The notes: generated by a model not told the origin, from the letters alone. Shown: positions 1 to 10,202, counted from the stretch's first letter. The stretch is DNA of 64,000 nucleotides from Pseudomonas sp. AB6 (GCF_034314105.1 NZ_JAVIWJ010000001.1:64501-128500), one strand, 5' to 3'. Numbers and translations are program-made.

Positions 1-188
1 CCAGCCAGCTCCGCTGCCAACAGGCTGACAACCGTGTCTTGAGAAAATGAGCTATAGACCTGCGGCTTGGCGACAGGCGCGGGTGTTGTGTCTAAGGCCG
101 GAGCGGTTGCGTCCGGAGAAACGGGAGCCAAGGCTTGGCAGCCGTTTAAAAAGACAAAGGCGAGAAATAACGCGGAGGATCTATTCAT
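1..188 (-). CDS. TPR-type outer-membrane lipoprotein, 5' part only
   Basis: Read on the minus strand, an ATG at 188-186 opens a frame that stays open to the window edge, so about 62 codons are visible. The N-terminus is a lipoprotein signal: a basic start (MNRSS), a hydrophobic stretch (ALFLAFVFL) and the lipobox LNGC near residue 16. An Ala/Pro/Thr-rich linker follows. In Pseudomonas the gene divergent from hemA usually encodes a tetratricopeptide-repeat lipoprotein (PA4667 type). The repeats would lie outside this window, so that identity rests on position and signal peptide only. Confidence 0.7.
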   Translation of the reverse strand, partial: MNRSSALFLAFVFLNGCQALAPVSPDATAPALDTTPAPVAKPQVYSSFSQDTVVSLLAAELA

Positions 189-416
189 ATATAGGGAAAG
201 GACGACTTACCTGCGGTCAGATCATCATGACACAAGCCTTGGAGCAAACCCACAGCCGGTGCGAAAACTACTCGGCTTGCCCGATTCCTGGATGAAAACA
301 CCCCAGATTATCGGTATCAAGTGAGCATCCCTATTAGGACAATAGTCTGCGGTAGTTGTTCTGAATCAGGCGAAGTAGGACAATTGCCGGCTTCACGTCA
401 CCATCAGCGACCTTGA
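189..416. promoter_or_regulatory. Divergent promoter region, TPR lipoprotein / hemA
   Basis: This 228-bp stretch separates two divergently transcribed genes and must hold both promoters. I see no convincing palindromic operator and no strong -35/-10 pair. The short ORFs that run through it on the plus strand have no recognisable product. Confidence 0.5.
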
Positions 417-1694
417 ATGGCCTTCCTTGCACTCGGTATTAACCATAAGACTGCCTCAGTCGATGTCCGCGAGCGCGTGGCATTTACGCCTGAGCTGTTG
501 GTAGAGGCGTTGCAGCAGCTTTGCCGTCTCACCGATAGCCGCGAAGCTGCAATCCTCTCGACCTGCAATCGCAGTGAGCTTTACATCGAACACGACAACA
601 TTGCTGCCGACTCGGTTCTGCGTTGGTTGGCCGATTATCATCATTTGAGCCTGGAAGAGCTGCGGGCCAGCGCTTATGTGCACGAAGATGATGCGGCAGT
701 TCGTCACATGATGCGGGTGGCCTCGGGGCTTGACTCACTGATATTGGGCGAGCCACAGATTCTTGGCCAAATGAAATCCGCGTACGCCGTTGCACGGGAA
801 GCAGGGACCATCGGCCCACTGCTCGGTCGACTGTTTCAGGCCACGTTCAACGCAGCCAAACAGGTGCGTACTGAAACGGCCATCGGTGAAAACCCGGTAT
901 CGGTTGCGTTTGCCGCGGTAAGTTTGGCGAAACAGATTTTCAGCGACTTGCAACGCAGTCAGGCGTTGCTGATTGGCGCAGGTGAAACCATTACATTGGT
1001 CGCCCGACACCTGCACGAACTGGGCGTGAAGCGTATTGTAGTGGCCAATCGCACGCTGGAACGCGCCAGTATCCTGGCTGCCGAATTTGGCGCGCACGCG
1101 GTGTTGCTTTCAGACATTCCCGCAGAGCTGGTCAACAGCGACATCGTTATCAGTTCTACTGCCAGTCAGTTGCCGATTTTGGGCAAGGGTGCGGTGGAAA
1201 GCGCCTTGAAGCTGCGTAAGCACAAACCGATTTTCATGGTGGATATCGCTGTTCCTCGGGACATTGAGCCTGAAGTCGGTGAATTGGACGACGTTTACCT
1301 TTATAGCGTCGATGACCTGCACGAAGTGGTTGCTGAAAACCTCAAGAGTCGCCAAGGCGCCGCGCAAGCAGCTGAAGAACTGGTGATGATTGGCGCCAAC
1401 GATTTTATGCTGCGCCTGCGCGAATTGGCGGCGGTGGATGTGCTTAAAGCCTACCGCCAGCAAAGCGAGCGCCTGCGAGATGACGAACTGCTCAAAGCAC
1501 AGCGGATGCTGGCCAACGGCGGCAGTGCTGAAGACGTGCTGATGCAGCTGGCTCGCGGCCTAACGAACAAACTGATGCATGCACCTAGTGTGCAACTGAA
1601 AAAGCTGACAGCCGAGGGCCGCCTTGATGCGCTGGCCATGGCCCAGGAACTTTTTGCCCTTGATGAGGGCTCGACGGATAAACCCCCGCAATGA
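417..1694 (+). CDS. hemA: Glutamyl-tRNA reductase
   Basis: Reduces glutamyl-tRNA(Glu) with NADPH to glutamate-1-semialdehyde, the first committed step of the C5 tetrapyrrole pathway. The 425-residue protein has the expected size. The catalytic cysteine is Cys50 in the STCNRSE motif, a Rossmann glycine motif (IGAGE) lies near residue 185, and the C-terminal dimerisation helix region is present. The ATG at 417 gives the standard N-terminus ([11 protein letters not shown]). The stop overlaps the prfA start by 4 bp, so translation of the two is probably coupled. hemH, the last step of heme synthesis, lies about 16 kb downstream. Confidence 0.97.
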   Translation: MAFLALGINHKTASVDVRERVAFTPELLVEALQQLCRLTDSREAAILSTCNRSELYIEHDNIAADSVLRWLADYHHLSLEELRASAYVHEDDAAVRHMMRVASGLDSLILGEPQILGQMKSAYAVAREAGTIGPLLGRLFQATFNAAKQVRTETAIGENPVSVAFAAVSLAKQIFSDLQRSQALLIGAGETITLVARHLHELGVKRIVVANRTLERASILAAEFGAHAVLLSDIPAELVNSDIVISSTASQLPILGKGAVESALKLRKHKPIFMVDIAVPRDIEPEVGELDDVYLYSVDDLHEVVAENLKSRQGAAQAAEELVMIGANDFMLRLRELAAVDVLKAYRQQSERLRDDELLKAQRMLANGGSAEDVLMQLARGLTNKLMHAPSVQLKKLTAEGRLDALAMAQELFALDEGSTDKPPQ

Positions 1695-2773
1695 AAGCTT
1701 CACTGCTCAATAAGCTGGACATCCTCAATGACCGCTACGAGGAATTGACCGCACTGCTGGGCGATGCCGAAGTCATTTCCGAGCAAAATAAATTTCGCGC
1801 CTATTCCCGCGAATACGCTGAAGTAGAACCGATTGTCGTGACTTACATTCAGTTGCTCAAAGTCGTGAGCGATATGGAAGCCGCGCAGGCATTGCTCAAA
1901 GACAGCGACCCGGATATGCGTGAAATGGCCAGCGAGGAAGTTCGTGAAGCCAAAGCCCGGTTAATTGACCTCGAAGGTCAATTGCAACGCATGTTGCTGC
2001 CAAAAGACCCAAATGACGGCCGCAATGTCTTTCTGGAAATTCGTGCTGGCACCGGTGGTGATGAAGCAGCGATATTCTCCGGCGATTTGTTCCGTATGTA
2101 TTCGCGTTATGCCGAGCGCCGTGGCTGGCGCGTGGAAATTCTCTCTGAGAATATTGGCGAGCATGGCGGCTTTAAAGAAGTCATTGCTCGTGTCGAAGGC
2201 GAAAACGTCTATGGCAAATTGAAATTCGAATCCGGCGCGCATCGAGTACAACGCGTTCCAGAGACCGAATCCCAGGGCCGAATCCATACGTCTGCTTGCA
2301 CCGTGGCGGTCTTGCCAGAACCTGATGAGCAGCAATTAATTGAAATCAATTCCTCCGACCTGCGGGTGGATACTTATAAGTCTTCAGGCGCAGGCGGCCA
2401 GCATGTCAACAAGACCGACTCGGCAGTGCGTATAACTCACTTGCCGACCGGTATTGTCGTTGAGTGCCAAGAGGAGCGTTCCCAGCACAAAAACCGCGCG
2501 CGGGCGATGTCTTGGCTATCAGCAAAACTCAATGATCAGCAAACCAGCGCGGCAGCCAATGCTATCGCCAGCGAGCGTAAACTGTTGGTGGGCTCGGGCG
2601 ACCGATCCGAACGAATTCGCACGTACAACTTCCCTCAGGGGCGGGTGACGGATCACCGTGTCAACTTGACGCTGTATTCTCTTGATGAAGTTTTGGCGGG
2701 CGGAGTCGATGCAGTGATAGAGCCACTTCTAGCTGAGTATCAGGCCGATCAACTTGCAGCATTGGGTGAATAA
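1691..2773 (+). CDS. prfA: Peptide chain release factor 1
   Basis: Recognises UAA and UAG stop codons on the ribosome and triggers peptidyl-tRNA hydrolysis. At 360 residues it is a standard RF1. It has the PxT-type tripeptide (PET, within [10 protein letters not shown]) in the codon-recognition domain and the universal GGQ motif (GAGGQHVNK) near residue 236, whose glutamine is the substrate of the methyltransferase encoded next. No internal frameshift site is seen, as expected for RF1 rather than RF2. It lies between hemA (4-bp overlap) and prmC (directly abutting). Confidence 0.97.
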   Translation: MKASLLNKLDILNDRYEELTALLGDAEVISEQNKFRAYSREYAEVEPIVVTYIQLLKVVSDMEAAQALLKDSDPDMREMASEEVREAKARLIDLEGQLQRMLLPKDPNDGRNVFLEIRAGTGGDEAAIFSGDLFRMYSRYAERRGWRVEILSENIGEHGGFKEVIARVEGENVYGKLKFESGAHRVQRVPETESQGRIHTSACTVAVLPEPDEQQLIEINSSDLRVDTYKSSGAGGQHVNKTDSAVRITHLPTGIVVECQEERSQHKNRARAMSWLSAKLNDQQTSAAANAIASERKLLVGSGDRSERIRTYNFPQGRVTDHRVNLTLYSLDEVLAGGVDAVIEPLLAEYQADQLAALGE

Positions 2774-3616
2774 ATGACGATTATCGCCAGCTTGTTAAGA
2801 GGCGCCGAGCTTCCTGATTCGCCGACTGCGCGTCTGGATGTGGAGTTACTGTTGGCAGCAGCTCTGGGAAAGCCTCGAAGCTTTTTGCACACATGGCCAG
2901 AACGAATAGTCAGCACCGAAGCGGCGCTGATGTTCGCGTCCTACTTGGCGCGGCGGCGAACAGGTGAACCGGTGGCTTATATTCTGGGCCAGCAAGGTTT
3001 CTGGAAGCTTGACCTGGAAGTCGCACCGCACACGCTGATTCCTCGGCCTGACACTGAGCTGTTGGTTGAGGCAGCGCTGGAATTGCATGCAGCAACGCCG
3101 ACATTGGCGCCGGTGACGGTGCTCGACCTCGGTACCGGCACCGGAGCAATTGCCTTGGCGCTGGCAAATGAGCGTCCAGCCTGGGTTGTGACCGCTGTAG
3201 ACCGCGTGCCGGAAGCCGTGGCCTTGGCGGAGCGCAATCGTCATCGGCTGCACCTGGATAACGCCATCGTCCTGAAAAGCCACTGGTTCAGCGCCCTCCA
3301 GGGGCAGCGTTTCGATCTGATCATTAGCAATCCTCCTTATATAGCGGCTGCCGATCCCCACCTGTCAGTGGGTGATGTGCGTTTTGAGCCGAGCAGCGCG
3401 CTGGTGGCGGGGGTTGATGGCCTGGATGACATACGTCTGATTATTGCGCAGGCGCCTGAACATCTCGAGGCGGGTGGGTGGTTGCTGCTTGAGCACGGTT
3501 ACGATCAGGCTGCTGCCGTGCGTGACCTGCTGGCTGGCGAAGGGTTCGAACGTATTCATAGCCGCATGGACTTGGGCAGCCATGAACGAATTACCCTGGG
3601 CCGCCGTCCATGCTGA
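2774..3616 (+). CDS. prmC: Release factor glutamine N5-methyltransferase
   Basis: Uses S-adenosylmethionine to methylate the glutamine of the GGQ motif in release factors. The 280-residue protein has an N-terminal helical substrate domain and a Rossmann methyltransferase domain. The SAM motif (DLGTGTGAIAL) is at about residues 118-128 and the hallmark NPPY at 186-189. The ATG directly follows the prfA stop, which couples the enzyme to its substrate gene. The 3' end overlaps moeB by 7 bp. Confidence 0.97.
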   Translation: MTIIASLLRGAELPDSPTARLDVELLLAAALGKPRSFLHTWPERIVSTEAALMFASYLARRRTGEPVAYILGQQGFWKLDLEVAPHTLIPRPDTELLVEAALELHAATPTLAPVTVLDLGTGTGAIALALANERPAWVVTAVDRVPEAVALAERNRHRLHLDNAIVLKSHWFSALQGQRFDLIISNPPYIAAADPHLSVGDVRFEPSSALVAGVDGLDDIRLIIAQAPEHLEAGGWLLLEHGYDQAAAVRDLLAGEGFERIHSRMDLGSHERITLGRRPC

Positions 3617-4365
3617 CTGACTCGGAACTGTTGCGTTACAGCCGACAGATTTTGTTGCAGTACGTTGATATCGAGGGTCAGTTACGTCTCAAAAACAGCC
3701 GTGCACTGATCGTTGGCCTTGGTGGTCTTGGTTCTCCGGTGGCTTTGTACTTGGCGGCGGCCGGGGTCGGTGAACTGCATTTGGCCGACTTCGACACCGT
3801 GGACCTGACCAATCTGCAACGGCAGATCATTCATGACAGCCGCAGCGTGGGGCAGAGTAAAGTCGATTCGGCCATCGAACGTCTTACGGCCCTCAACCCG
3901 GAATTGAAATTAATTGCCCATCGCAGTGCTCTCGACGCCGACAGCCTGGCGGCAGTCGTTGCGTCAGTGGATCTGGTCCTCGATTGCTCCGACAACTTTG
4001 GCACTCGCGAAGCGGTAAATGCGGCCTGTGTCGCCGCCCGCAAACCGTTGGTCAGTGGTGCAGCGATTCGCCTTGAAGGCCAGTTATCGGTATTCGATCC
4101 CCGGCGTGCCGAGAGCCCTTGCTATCACTGCCTTTACGGTCACGGCAACGAAGACGAATTGACGTGCAGCGAAGCGGGCGTGATTGGCCCCTTGGTTGGG
4201 GTGGTCGGCAGTTTACAGGCGTTGGAAGCATTGAAGCTGCTTGCCGGCTTTGGAGAGCCTATGGTGGGGCGGCTATTGTTGGTTGATGCCTTGACCAGCC
4301 GCTTTCGGGAAATCAGGGTCAAACGAGATCCTGCGTGCAGTGTCTGTGCCTGCGCGCATGACTAA
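3610..4365 (+). CDS. moeB: MoeB/ThiF/HesA-family adenylyltransferase
   Basis: An E1-like enzyme that adenylates the C-terminal glycine of a small sulfur carrier (MoaD in molybdopterin synthesis, possibly ThiS). The 251-residue protein has the nucleotide-binding GLGGLGS at 36-42, the Arg-rich LQRQIIH segment, the conserved acidic CSDNF motif, and two Cys-x-x-Cys pairs (CYHC and CSVC) that normally hold structural zinc. It lacks the rhodanese domain of longer MoeZ proteins. Overlaps with prmC and murI make it part of the hemA operon. Confidence 0.93.
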   Translation: MLTDSELLRYSRQILLQYVDIEGQLRLKNSRALIVGLGGLGSPVALYLAAAGVGELHLADFDTVDLTNLQRQIIHDSRSVGQSKVDSAIERLTALNPELKLIAHRSALDADSLAAVVASVDLVLDCSDNFGTREAVNAACVAARKPLVSGAAIRLEGQLSVFDPRRAESPCYHCLYGHGNEDELTCSEAGVIGPLVGVVGSLQALEALKLLAGFGEPMVGRLLLVDALTSRFREIRVKRDPACSVCACAHD

Positions 4366-5158
4366 AAAAAATGAAGCGGCCATCGGAGTATTCGATTCCG
4401 GGGTGGGTGGATTATCGGTTTTAGGTGAGATTCGCAGCCTGTTGCCCAACGAATCATTACTGTACGTGGCTGACTGCGGTCACATTCCCTATGGCGAGAA
4501 AACCACCGAGTTCATTCGTCAACGCTGTGCGGTCATCGCTGATTTTTTCCATGTACAAGGTGCTAAAGCGCTGGTGCTGGCGTGCAATACCGCCACGGTG
4601 GCAGGGGTCGCCGATTTGCGCCAGCGTTATCCAGACTGGCCCATCGTCGGCATGGAGCCCGCCGTCAAACCGGCTGCAGCGGCGACTCGAAGCGGCGTGA
4701 TCGGGGTATTGGCAACCACGGGCACGCTACAAAGCGCAAAATTCGCAGCGTTACTTGATCGATTCGCCATTGATGTGCAGGTGATTACTCAGCCGTGCCC
4801 GGGCCTGGTCGAGTTGATCGAAACCGGAGACTTGGTCAGCCCTGTTATTCACACTTTGCTGCGCAGTTACGTCGAACCTTTGCTGGCTGCGGGCTGCGAC
4901 ACCATTATTTTGGGTTGCACGCACTATCCCTTCCTCAAACCGCTGCTGCGCGAAATGATCCCGAAGTCCATTAGTCTGATCGACACTGGTGGCGCTGTAG
5001 CGCGTCAGCTTCAACGTTTACTTGGCCAGCGCAACTTGCTGGCGCAAGGCCCCGCTCAAGAAACGCACTTCTGGACCAGCGCCTCTCCAGAGGTTTTTAA
5101 AAACATATTGCCATTGCTATGGAATAAATCTGGCGATGTGCGATTCTTCGCAATGTAA
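4358..5158 (+). CDS. murI: Glutamate racemase
   Basis: Interconverts L- and D-glutamate to supply D-Glu for peptidoglycan. Starting at the ATG at 4358 gives 266 residues, with the [10 protein letters not shown] motif at 11-20, catalytic Cys76 in ACNTAT, and the second catalytic Cys187-His189 in GCTHY. An in-frame GTG at 4340 would add six residues. I prefer the ATG because the homologous region begins directly after it. The start overlaps the end of moeB by 8 bp. Last gene of the hemA cluster. Confidence 0.95.
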   Translation: MTKKNEAAIGVFDSGVGGLSVLGEIRSLLPNESLLYVADCGHIPYGEKTTEFIRQRCAVIADFFHVQGAKALVLACNTATVAGVADLRQRYPDWPIVGMEPAVKPAAAATRSGVIGVLATTGTLQSAKFAALLDRFAIDVQVITQPCPGLVELIETGDLVSPVIHTLLRSYVEPLLAAGCDTIILGCTHYPFLKPLLREMIPKSISLIDTGGAVARQLQRLLGQRNLLAQGPAQETHFWTSASPEVFKNILPLLWNKSGDVRFFAM

Positions 5159-5271
5159 AAAATGTGTCAAAGGCGCAGAGTTGGGCTGGAACTTAAGCGG
5201 GCGTCGGGATTTCTATAAAAAGTCTGTGATTAAAAAAATTCCTGAAACGTTATGTAAATAGGGTGTTTCTG

Positions 5272-5790
5272 ATGAAGCGACTGTTTTGTTTGGCTGCGAT
5301 TGCGGCCGCATTAATGGGGCAAAGTTTTATTGCTCAAGCAGCGGGTCTTGAGTTGTCAGTCGGGGAGACAGGGGAGTCGACGCAGACTTACCGATTGGGC
5401 GTGCAGTTTGATTGGGATAAAAGCTGGTTCCAGACAGACGTTGGGCGACTGACGGGCTATTGGAACGGTGCTTATACCTATTGGACCGGAAACAAGACAT
5501 CAGGCAATAACAGCTTGTCGTTTTCGCCAGTTTTTGTTTATGAGTTCGGTTCGGCAAGCATTAAGCCTTATCTGGAAGCGGGTATTGGCGTGGCGGTATT
5601 TTCCAGTACACGTGTGGAAGGGCAGAATCTAAGCACCGCTTTTCTATTCGAAGACCGCGTCGGGTTTGGTTTGCGTTTTGCCGGTGGGCATGAAGTGGGT
5701 ATTCGTGCGATGCATTATTCCAACGGCGGCATCAAAGAGCCAAATGCGGGTATAGAGACTTACGCGCTGCACTACACGGTTCCGTTCTAG
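5272..5790 (+). CDS. pagL: Lipid A 3-O-deacylase
   Basis: An outer-membrane beta-barrel enzyme that removes the 3-O acyl chain of lipid A. The 172-residue precursor has a clear signal peptide (cut after AQAA near residue 24) and alternating aromatic/polar strands ending in a C-terminal Phe. The catalytic triad is visible: His148 and Ser150 in HYSNGG, and Glu162 in GIETY, with the same spacing as the P. aeruginosa enzyme. The ATG at 5272 is chosen over an in-frame GTG at 5263. It follows murI after 113 bp, as in P. aeruginosa (PA4662-PA4661). Confidence 0.92.
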   Translation: MKRLFCLAAIAAALMGQSFIAQAAGLELSVGETGESTQTYRLGVQFDWDKSWFQTDVGRLTGYWNGAYTYWTGNKTSGNNSLSFSPVFVYEFGSASIKPYLEAGIGVAVFSSTRVEGQNLSTAFLFEDRVGFGLRFAGGHEVGIRAMHYSNGGIKEPNAGIETYALHYTVPF

Positions 5791-5884
5791 GTTTGAACGA
5801 CGGCGGGAGATGACCTCAATCCTTGTTGCTTGAAATGCGCCCCAGAGATTGGATCTATGTCCAACTTTTGGGGCTCCGTTCAGC

Positions 5885-5975
5885 TCTCTGTAGGCGCGAG
5901 CGTGTTAGCGAGGTGGCGTGACTGACTCCCCGCGAGATTCCTTTGCCAACAAGTCGGCTCCAGAAATTTAGGTTT
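5885..5975. repeat. REP doublet (REPIN-like element)
   Basis: Downstream of pagL, a left unit beginning TGTAGGCGCGAGCGTGTTAG is followed after about 45 bp by an inverted unit ending in GCCAACAAGTCGGCTCC. Both match the Pseudomonas REP style (TGTAGGAGC...TTG...GCGA and its reverse). Related doublets lie near 27.8, 38.3, 42.7 and 49.3 kb. It sits between convergent genes. Confidence 0.6.
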
Positions 5976-6037
5976 CTCGGATTGCGTGTCTCCTGGCACC
6001 GTTCGTTGGCTTCGCCGGAACCTGGCGGCAGAAATAA

Positions 6038-6352
6038 TTACCGATACGCCGTAGCTATACCGCGGCGTTCGTTCAGGCAATCTTCAGCACCTGCCTCGAA
6101 CTCGCGACAAATCAATGGGCGTTTTTCGTAGATGGTGCACAGCATGGTGTTGCGATCCAAGGCTGCACACCAGCCGTCATCCAACCGCAGCATGACCTCG
6201 CCACCCCAATCGTCGTTATCGATGTAACGCTCAGGCACGCCAGTGTCAGTGATCAGCATCACTTCCAGTTGGCAGCAGCAGGCTGCGCAGGTCGAACACG
6301 TGATGGCCGGTTCTGCGGGGAGTTGAGTCAGCGGAATATTGGTGGTTGTCAT
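6038..6352 (-). CDS. YkgJ-family cysteine cluster protein
   Basis: A 104-residue protein with many cysteines: a CSTCAACC cluster near residue 20, then Cys residues in GWCAAL, MLCTIY, LICREFE and EDCLNE. These are the features of the YkgJ/CxxCxxCC family, thought to bind zinc or iron; the function is unknown. The ATG at 6352 is chosen because upstream codons lack similarity. It lies 60 bp after DUF2878 on the same strand and may be the last gene of the light-response operon, though the gap makes an independent promoter possible. Confidence 0.85.
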   Translation of the reverse strand: MTTTNIPLTQLPAEPAITCSTCAACCCQLEVMLITDTGVPERYIDNDDWGGEVMLRLDDGWCAALDRNTMLCTIYEKRPLICREFEAGAEDCLNERRGIATAYR

Positions 6353-6412
6353 AGGCGCGCAGTGTATGCCGTTGCGTCGCACTCGTGTGACCGTAGCGAC
6401 AAAACACCATCT

Positions 6413-6916
6413 TTATATCCAGGCATGTTGCTTATAAATTTTTGCCAACTTCTGTAAGAGCGGAAACAACACCGCCCAGATAATACCCAGCAACAGCATG
6501 CTCGGCCAAAGTCCCAGTGGCAGATAAACCCCAGCCATCTTTGACCCCGCGTAATACGACATCGGACCGCCGATTGCGCCCAGCACACTGGCGCGCCACC
6601 ACGGTGTGGCGGTCCAATCCAAACAGTGGTTGAGCGTGGTGGCCAAAACAGCCCATAGCACCATCAGCCACAGGGGAATCAACAGCCCTTCGCTGGCGAA
6701 ACTGAAAACACCTGATTTCAGCAACAGGCTGTCGATCAACGTACCTATAAGTGCCACGCTAACTACCAGCGGACCTTCCGTGCGCCACGAACTTATCCAC
6801 AACAGATGCACCGCCAGTACCACCCCAGCCAACAATAGCCAAAGACTATTGCCGCCCAGTACGCAGGCAAACCAACCGATTTGGAACAATAACGCGTTGG
6901 CTAGGCGCTTACGCAT
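6413..6916 (-). CDS. DUF2878 inner-membrane protein
   Basis: A 167-residue very hydrophobic protein with about five or six predicted membrane helices (for example WLLLAGVVLAVHLLWI and LMVLWAVLATTLNHC). It fits the DUF2878 family, which is regularly found beside Cfa-like methyltransferases, DUF1365 and flavin amine oxidases in proteobacterial clusters induced by light or singlet oxygen. The start at 6916 overlaps the end of the methyltransferase gene by 8 bp. A membrane role in the lipid modification is inferred from context only. Confidence 0.8.
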   Translation of the reverse strand: MRKRLANALLFQIGWFACVLGGNSLWLLLAGVVLAVHLLWISSWRTEGPLVVSVALIGTLIDSLLLKSGVFSFASEGLLIPLWLMVLWAVLATTLNHCLDWTATPWWRASVLGAIGGPMSYYAGSKMAGVYLPLGLWPSMLLLGIIWAVLFPLLQKLAKIYKQHAWI

Positions 6917-8171
6917 CAAACCGTCCAAGCAGCGGTTGTGGCATGGCGTCGGGTTTGGCTAGCAGCAATTGCGCGGTGCCGATGGTGCGTTCGAGAAACC
7001 CCCCTTCGCAGTAGCACAGGTAGAATTCCCAAAGCCGCAAGAAATAATCATCGTAGCCTAACTCCATCAAATAGCCGTGAGCGTGGCGAAAGTTGTCGTG
7101 CCACATCCGCAGCGTTCGTGCGTAATGTAAGCCAAAGTCTTCCATATGCATCAGGTTCATGTCGGTATCGCGCCCCACCACTTCCAGCATGCGCTGCACT
7201 GAGGGTAGGGCGCCCCCTGGAAAAATGTAACGTTGAATAAAATCGACGGTGTTCTTCGCCTGTTCGTAACGTTGCTCACGAATCGTAATGGCTTGAATAA
7301 GCATCAATCCGTTGCTCTTCAACAGGTGCGCGCACTGTTTGAAATAGGTCGGTAAAAATTGGTGACCCACAGCTTCGATCATTTCTATAGACACTAGCTT
7401 GTCGTATTCGCCAGTGAGGTCGCGATAATCCTCCAGCAGCAGTGTTACTTGATTCTGCAACCCGAGCTGGATGACGCGTTTTTCAGTGTAGGCAAATTGT
7501 TCTTTAGACAGCGTGGTAGTGGTCACGCGGCAACCGTACTTCTGTGCAGCGTAGATAGCCATGCTGCCCCAGCCCGTACCGATTTCCAATAAATGGTCCG
7601 ACGGTTTGAGCACCAGTTTTTGGCAGATACGCTCGAGCTTGTTCAACTGCGCCTGCTCCAGCGTGTCATCGGCACTGAGAAATTGCGCGGCGGAATACAT
7701 CATGGTCGGATCGAGAAACTGTTCGAACAGCTCGTTGCCGAGGTCGTAGTGCGCCGCAATATTTTTCTGCGAACCTTTGCGCGTATTGCGATTCAGCCAG
7801 TGCAAGCCATGAATGAATGGCCGACTGAGTTTAGCCAGTCCACCTTCCATCGCATCTAGTACTTCCAGGTTGCTGACCAATACCCGAATAACGGCAGTCA
7901 GGTCTGGGGTGGTCCAATAGCCATGAATAAACGCCTCCCCCGCCCCTATTGAACCGTTGCTGGCAACCATGCCCCAGGTGGCGGGATCAACCACCGTGAT
8001 TTGCCCTTGCAACACTGCGCCGGCTGCGCCAAATACCTGGCGATCATTGCCTTCAGTGACTACCAGCTGCCCGCGTTGCAGTCGTGCCAGTTGACGCAGA
8101 ACACCGCGTCGAAGGAGGTTCGTCGTCAGGCTGTTAGTGCTGATATTTGCCGTTACGCTGCTACTTTTCAT
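6909..8171 (-). CDS. Cyclopropane-fatty-acyl-phospholipid synthase family methyltransferase
   Basis: A SAM-dependent enzyme of the Cfa/CmaA family that adds a one-carbon unit to unsaturated acyl chains of membrane phospholipids. The 420-residue protein has an N-terminal lipid-binding region and a methyltransferase domain with the SAM motif LEIGTGWGSMAI, followed by conserved YDKLVSIEMIEAVGHQF and GGALPS segments. It is not necessarily the housekeeping Cfa. Its partners (FAD amine oxidase, DUF1365, SDR, NTF2-like, DUF2878, photolyase) match clusters that in Rhodobacter-type systems produce furan or other unusual fatty acids under singlet oxygen stress. The start overlaps the DUF1365 stop by 11 bp. 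Confidence 0.85.
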   Translation of the reverse strand: MKSSSVTANISTNSLTTNLLRRGVLRQLARLQRGQLVVTEGNDRQVFGAAGAVLQGQITVVDPATWGMVASNGSIGAGEAFIHGYWTTPDLTAVIRVLVSNLEVLDAMEGGLAKLSRPFIHGLHWLNRNTRKGSQKNIAAHYDLGNELFEQFLDPTMMYSAAQFLSADDTLEQAQLNKLERICQKLVLKPSDHLLEIGTGWGSMAIYAAQKYGCRVTTTTLSKEQFAYTEKRVIQLGLQNQVTLLLEDYRDLTGEYDKLVSIEMIEAVGHQFLPTYFKQCAHLLKSNGLMLIQAITIREQRYEQAKNTVDFIQRYIFPGGALPSVQRMLEVVGRDTDMNLMHMEDFGLHYARTLRMWHDNFRHAHGYLMELGYDDYFLRLWEFYLCYCEGGFLERTIGTAQLLLAKPDAMPQPLLGRFDA

Positions 8172-8958
8172 GGCGAGAATCCTTGGGTTGCACGGCGGCA
8201 ATACGAAAGGCGGCGTCAGCAGCCTGATGGGAAAAAATTGGCATTCGTTTGATTAGCAAACGCAACGCTTGCCAATAAATTGCCAGACACGTCTTGGCCG
8301 TCATCCAGGGGTATTGGAGCAAATAACGGTGCAGGCTGGCGCGGTTCAGGTCTAGTCGTTCCAGGTTCAGCGTTGCGTCGAACACTTTGAGTTCGCCTTG
8401 CCAGTCAGCCATGTGCACTCCTAACTTTTCCGCCGGCGGGCTAAAACTCATTCGGTACTCCAGGTCCCGTGGCAAAAACGGCGAGACATGAAAAGCCTTG
8501 GCGACCGCAAAATGTTGATGCGTATCACCTTCAGCGGGTAGCACGTAGTGGTAATGCTCGCCCCACGGCGTATTGGTGACTTCGCACACAATGGCTGCCA
8601 GCTGGCCGTCGCTCTCGTAACAATAAAAGAAACTGACCGGGTTGAACGACAGACCCCAACTGCGGGCTTGGGTTAGCAGGCAGATTTTGCCCAGAGGTGT
8701 ATGACTGAGCGCTGCGCCGACCAGCTCACGCACCGCGTCCATCAGTGGAACTCCACGCTGGGTATAGGTCTTTAGATAATCAGTTTGGCGAAATGAAAAG
8801 GGCGCAAACCGACTACTGCCGGCCAGTGGCGACAACGCAAGTACCTCTTCTTGTTCGGCGAGGTCCAAGTACAGCAGGCCAATCCGATACCGAAAGTCGT
8901 GGGCTTTAGGCGAGAACCGCCTATGAGCGATCCAGCCGCAGTAAAGGGCGCTATTCAC
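8161..8958 (-). CDS. DUF1365 domain-containing protein
   Basis: A 265-residue DUF1365 protein with the family hallmarks YCGWIAHRRFSPKAHDFRYR at the N-terminus, LDL.E, and SFNPVSFFYCYE in the middle. The biochemical role is not established. The family is almost always next to Cfa-like methyltransferases and flavin-dependent amine oxidases. The GTG start overlaps the stop of the flavoprotein gene (GTGA), so the two are translationally coupled. Confidence 0.88.
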   Translation of the reverse strand: MNSALYCGWIAHRRFSPKAHDFRYRIGLLYLDLAEQEEVLALSPLAGSSRFAPFSFRQTDYLKTYTQRGVPLMDAVRELVGAALSHTPLGKICLLTQARSWGLSFNPVSFFYCYESDGQLAAIVCEVTNTPWGEHYHYVLPAEGDTHQHFAVAKAFHVSPFLPRDLEYRMSFSPPAEKLGVHMADWQGELKVFDATLNLERLDLNRASLHRYLLQYPWMTAKTCLAIYWQALRLLIKRMPIFSHQAADAAFRIAAVQPKDSRHEK

Positions 8959-10202
8959 AGCAGTTCCCCAAACGCTTGGGCAACTCGCAGGCCGCTGACT
9001 ACGCCGTCTTCATGAAAGCCGTTAGCCCAATAGGCGCCGCAGTAATAAGAGTGCTGAGCACCAAACAGTTCTTCCCAGCGCGCTTGTGCCGCAACGGCCG
9101 TCAGGCTGTATTGAGGATGGGAATAGCGGTAGCGGGCGAGGATTTTGCTCGGGTCTATGGCCGCTGTCTGGTTAAGACTGACGCAAAAGCGCGTGTTGGA
9201 TTTAAGCCCCTGCAGGATGTTCATGTCATAGGTAACTGCCGCTAAATGCTGCTCATCACCGCCTAGGCGATAGTTCCAACTGGCCCAGGCCAAAGGGCGT
9301 TTGGGCAATAACTGGATGTCGGTGTGCAGTACCACGTCGTTGTCGGCGTAGAGCAGGGCTCCCAGAATTTCTTGCTCGGCTGCGCTCGGTTTCGTCAGCA
9401 TTTTTAAGGCTTGGTCGCTGTGGCAAGCGAACACTACTTTGTCAAAGCGCTCACTGCCCGCTGCGCTGTGAATCACCACGCCCTGATCATCGCGCTCGAC
9501 CCGATCCACCGGGCAGTTAAGCCGAATTTTGTCGCGGAACGAAGCGATCAACGGGTCTATATAGCGGCTGGAGCCACCTTCTACTACGCACCATTGCGGT
9601 CGGTTACTGACCGAAAGCAAACCGTGGTTTTTGAAGAAACGTACAAAAAATTGCAGCGGAAAGCTCAGCATGTCGGCGAGAGACATCGACCAGATCGCCG
9701 CGCCCATAGGCACGATGTAGTGTTCTGTAAAACGTCGTCCGTATCCGCCACTTTTCAGGTACGCACCCAAAGTGGTATTCACGGCAATGCGCTGACTTTG
9801 GAGGTCATCTAGCGCCTCACGATTGAAGCGTAGGATGTCGCGTAGCATTAACCAAAATGAGGGTGAGCAAAGGTTGCTGCGCTGAGCAAACAGGCTGTTA
9901 AGGGAATTACCGTTGTACTCAATGCCGGCGCTGGGGTCGCAGACTGAGAAACTCATTTCTGTGGCTTTAAACGAGACACCTAGGGTGCCCAGCAGCCGAA
10001 TAAAATTGGGGTAGGTCCAGTCGTTAAACACGATAAAACCGGTATCAATGGCGTGGCTTGTGCCGTCAACCGTGACATTCACGGTGTGCGTGTGACCGCC
10101 CACCCAGTCAGCGGCCTCGAAGACGCTGATGTCATTACGGCGGTTGAGTAAATACGCCGTGGTCAGCCCGGATATACCGCTGCCAATGATCGCGATTTTC
10201 AT
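8955..10202 (-). CDS. FAD-dependent amine-oxidase-like flavoprotein (putative fatty-acid desaturase)
   Basis: A 415-residue NAD(P)-binding/flavin-containing amine oxidoreductase. The dinucleotide fold GSGISGLTTAYLL begins at residue 7, followed by the family motif GGHTHTV near residue 35. Homologues in singlet-oxygen-response clusters have been linked to desaturation of methylated acyl chains on the way to furan fatty acids; I transfer that role only as a hypothesis. The start and stop overlap the SDR and DUF1365 genes (ATGA and GTGA). Confidence 0.85.
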   Translation of the reverse strand: MKIAIIGSGISGLTTAYLLNRRNDISVFEAADWVGGHTHTVNVTVDGTSHAIDTGFIVFNDWTYPNFIRLLGTLGVSFKATEMSFSVCDPSAGIEYNGNSLNSLFAQRSNLCSPSFWLMLRDILRFNREALDDLQSQRIAVNTTLGAYLKSGGYGRRFTEHYIVPMGAAIWSMSLADMLSFPLQFFVRFFKNHGLLSVSNRPQWCVVEGGSSRYIDPLIASFRDKIRLNCPVDRVERDDQGVVIHSAAGSERFDKVVFACHSDQALKMLTKPSAAEQEILGALLYADNDVVLHTDIQLLPKRPLAWASWNYRLGGDEQHLAAVTYDMNILQGLKSNTRFCVSLNQTAAIDPSKILARYRYSHPQYSLTAVAAQARWEELFGAQHSYYCGAYWANGFHEDGVVSGLRVAQAFGELL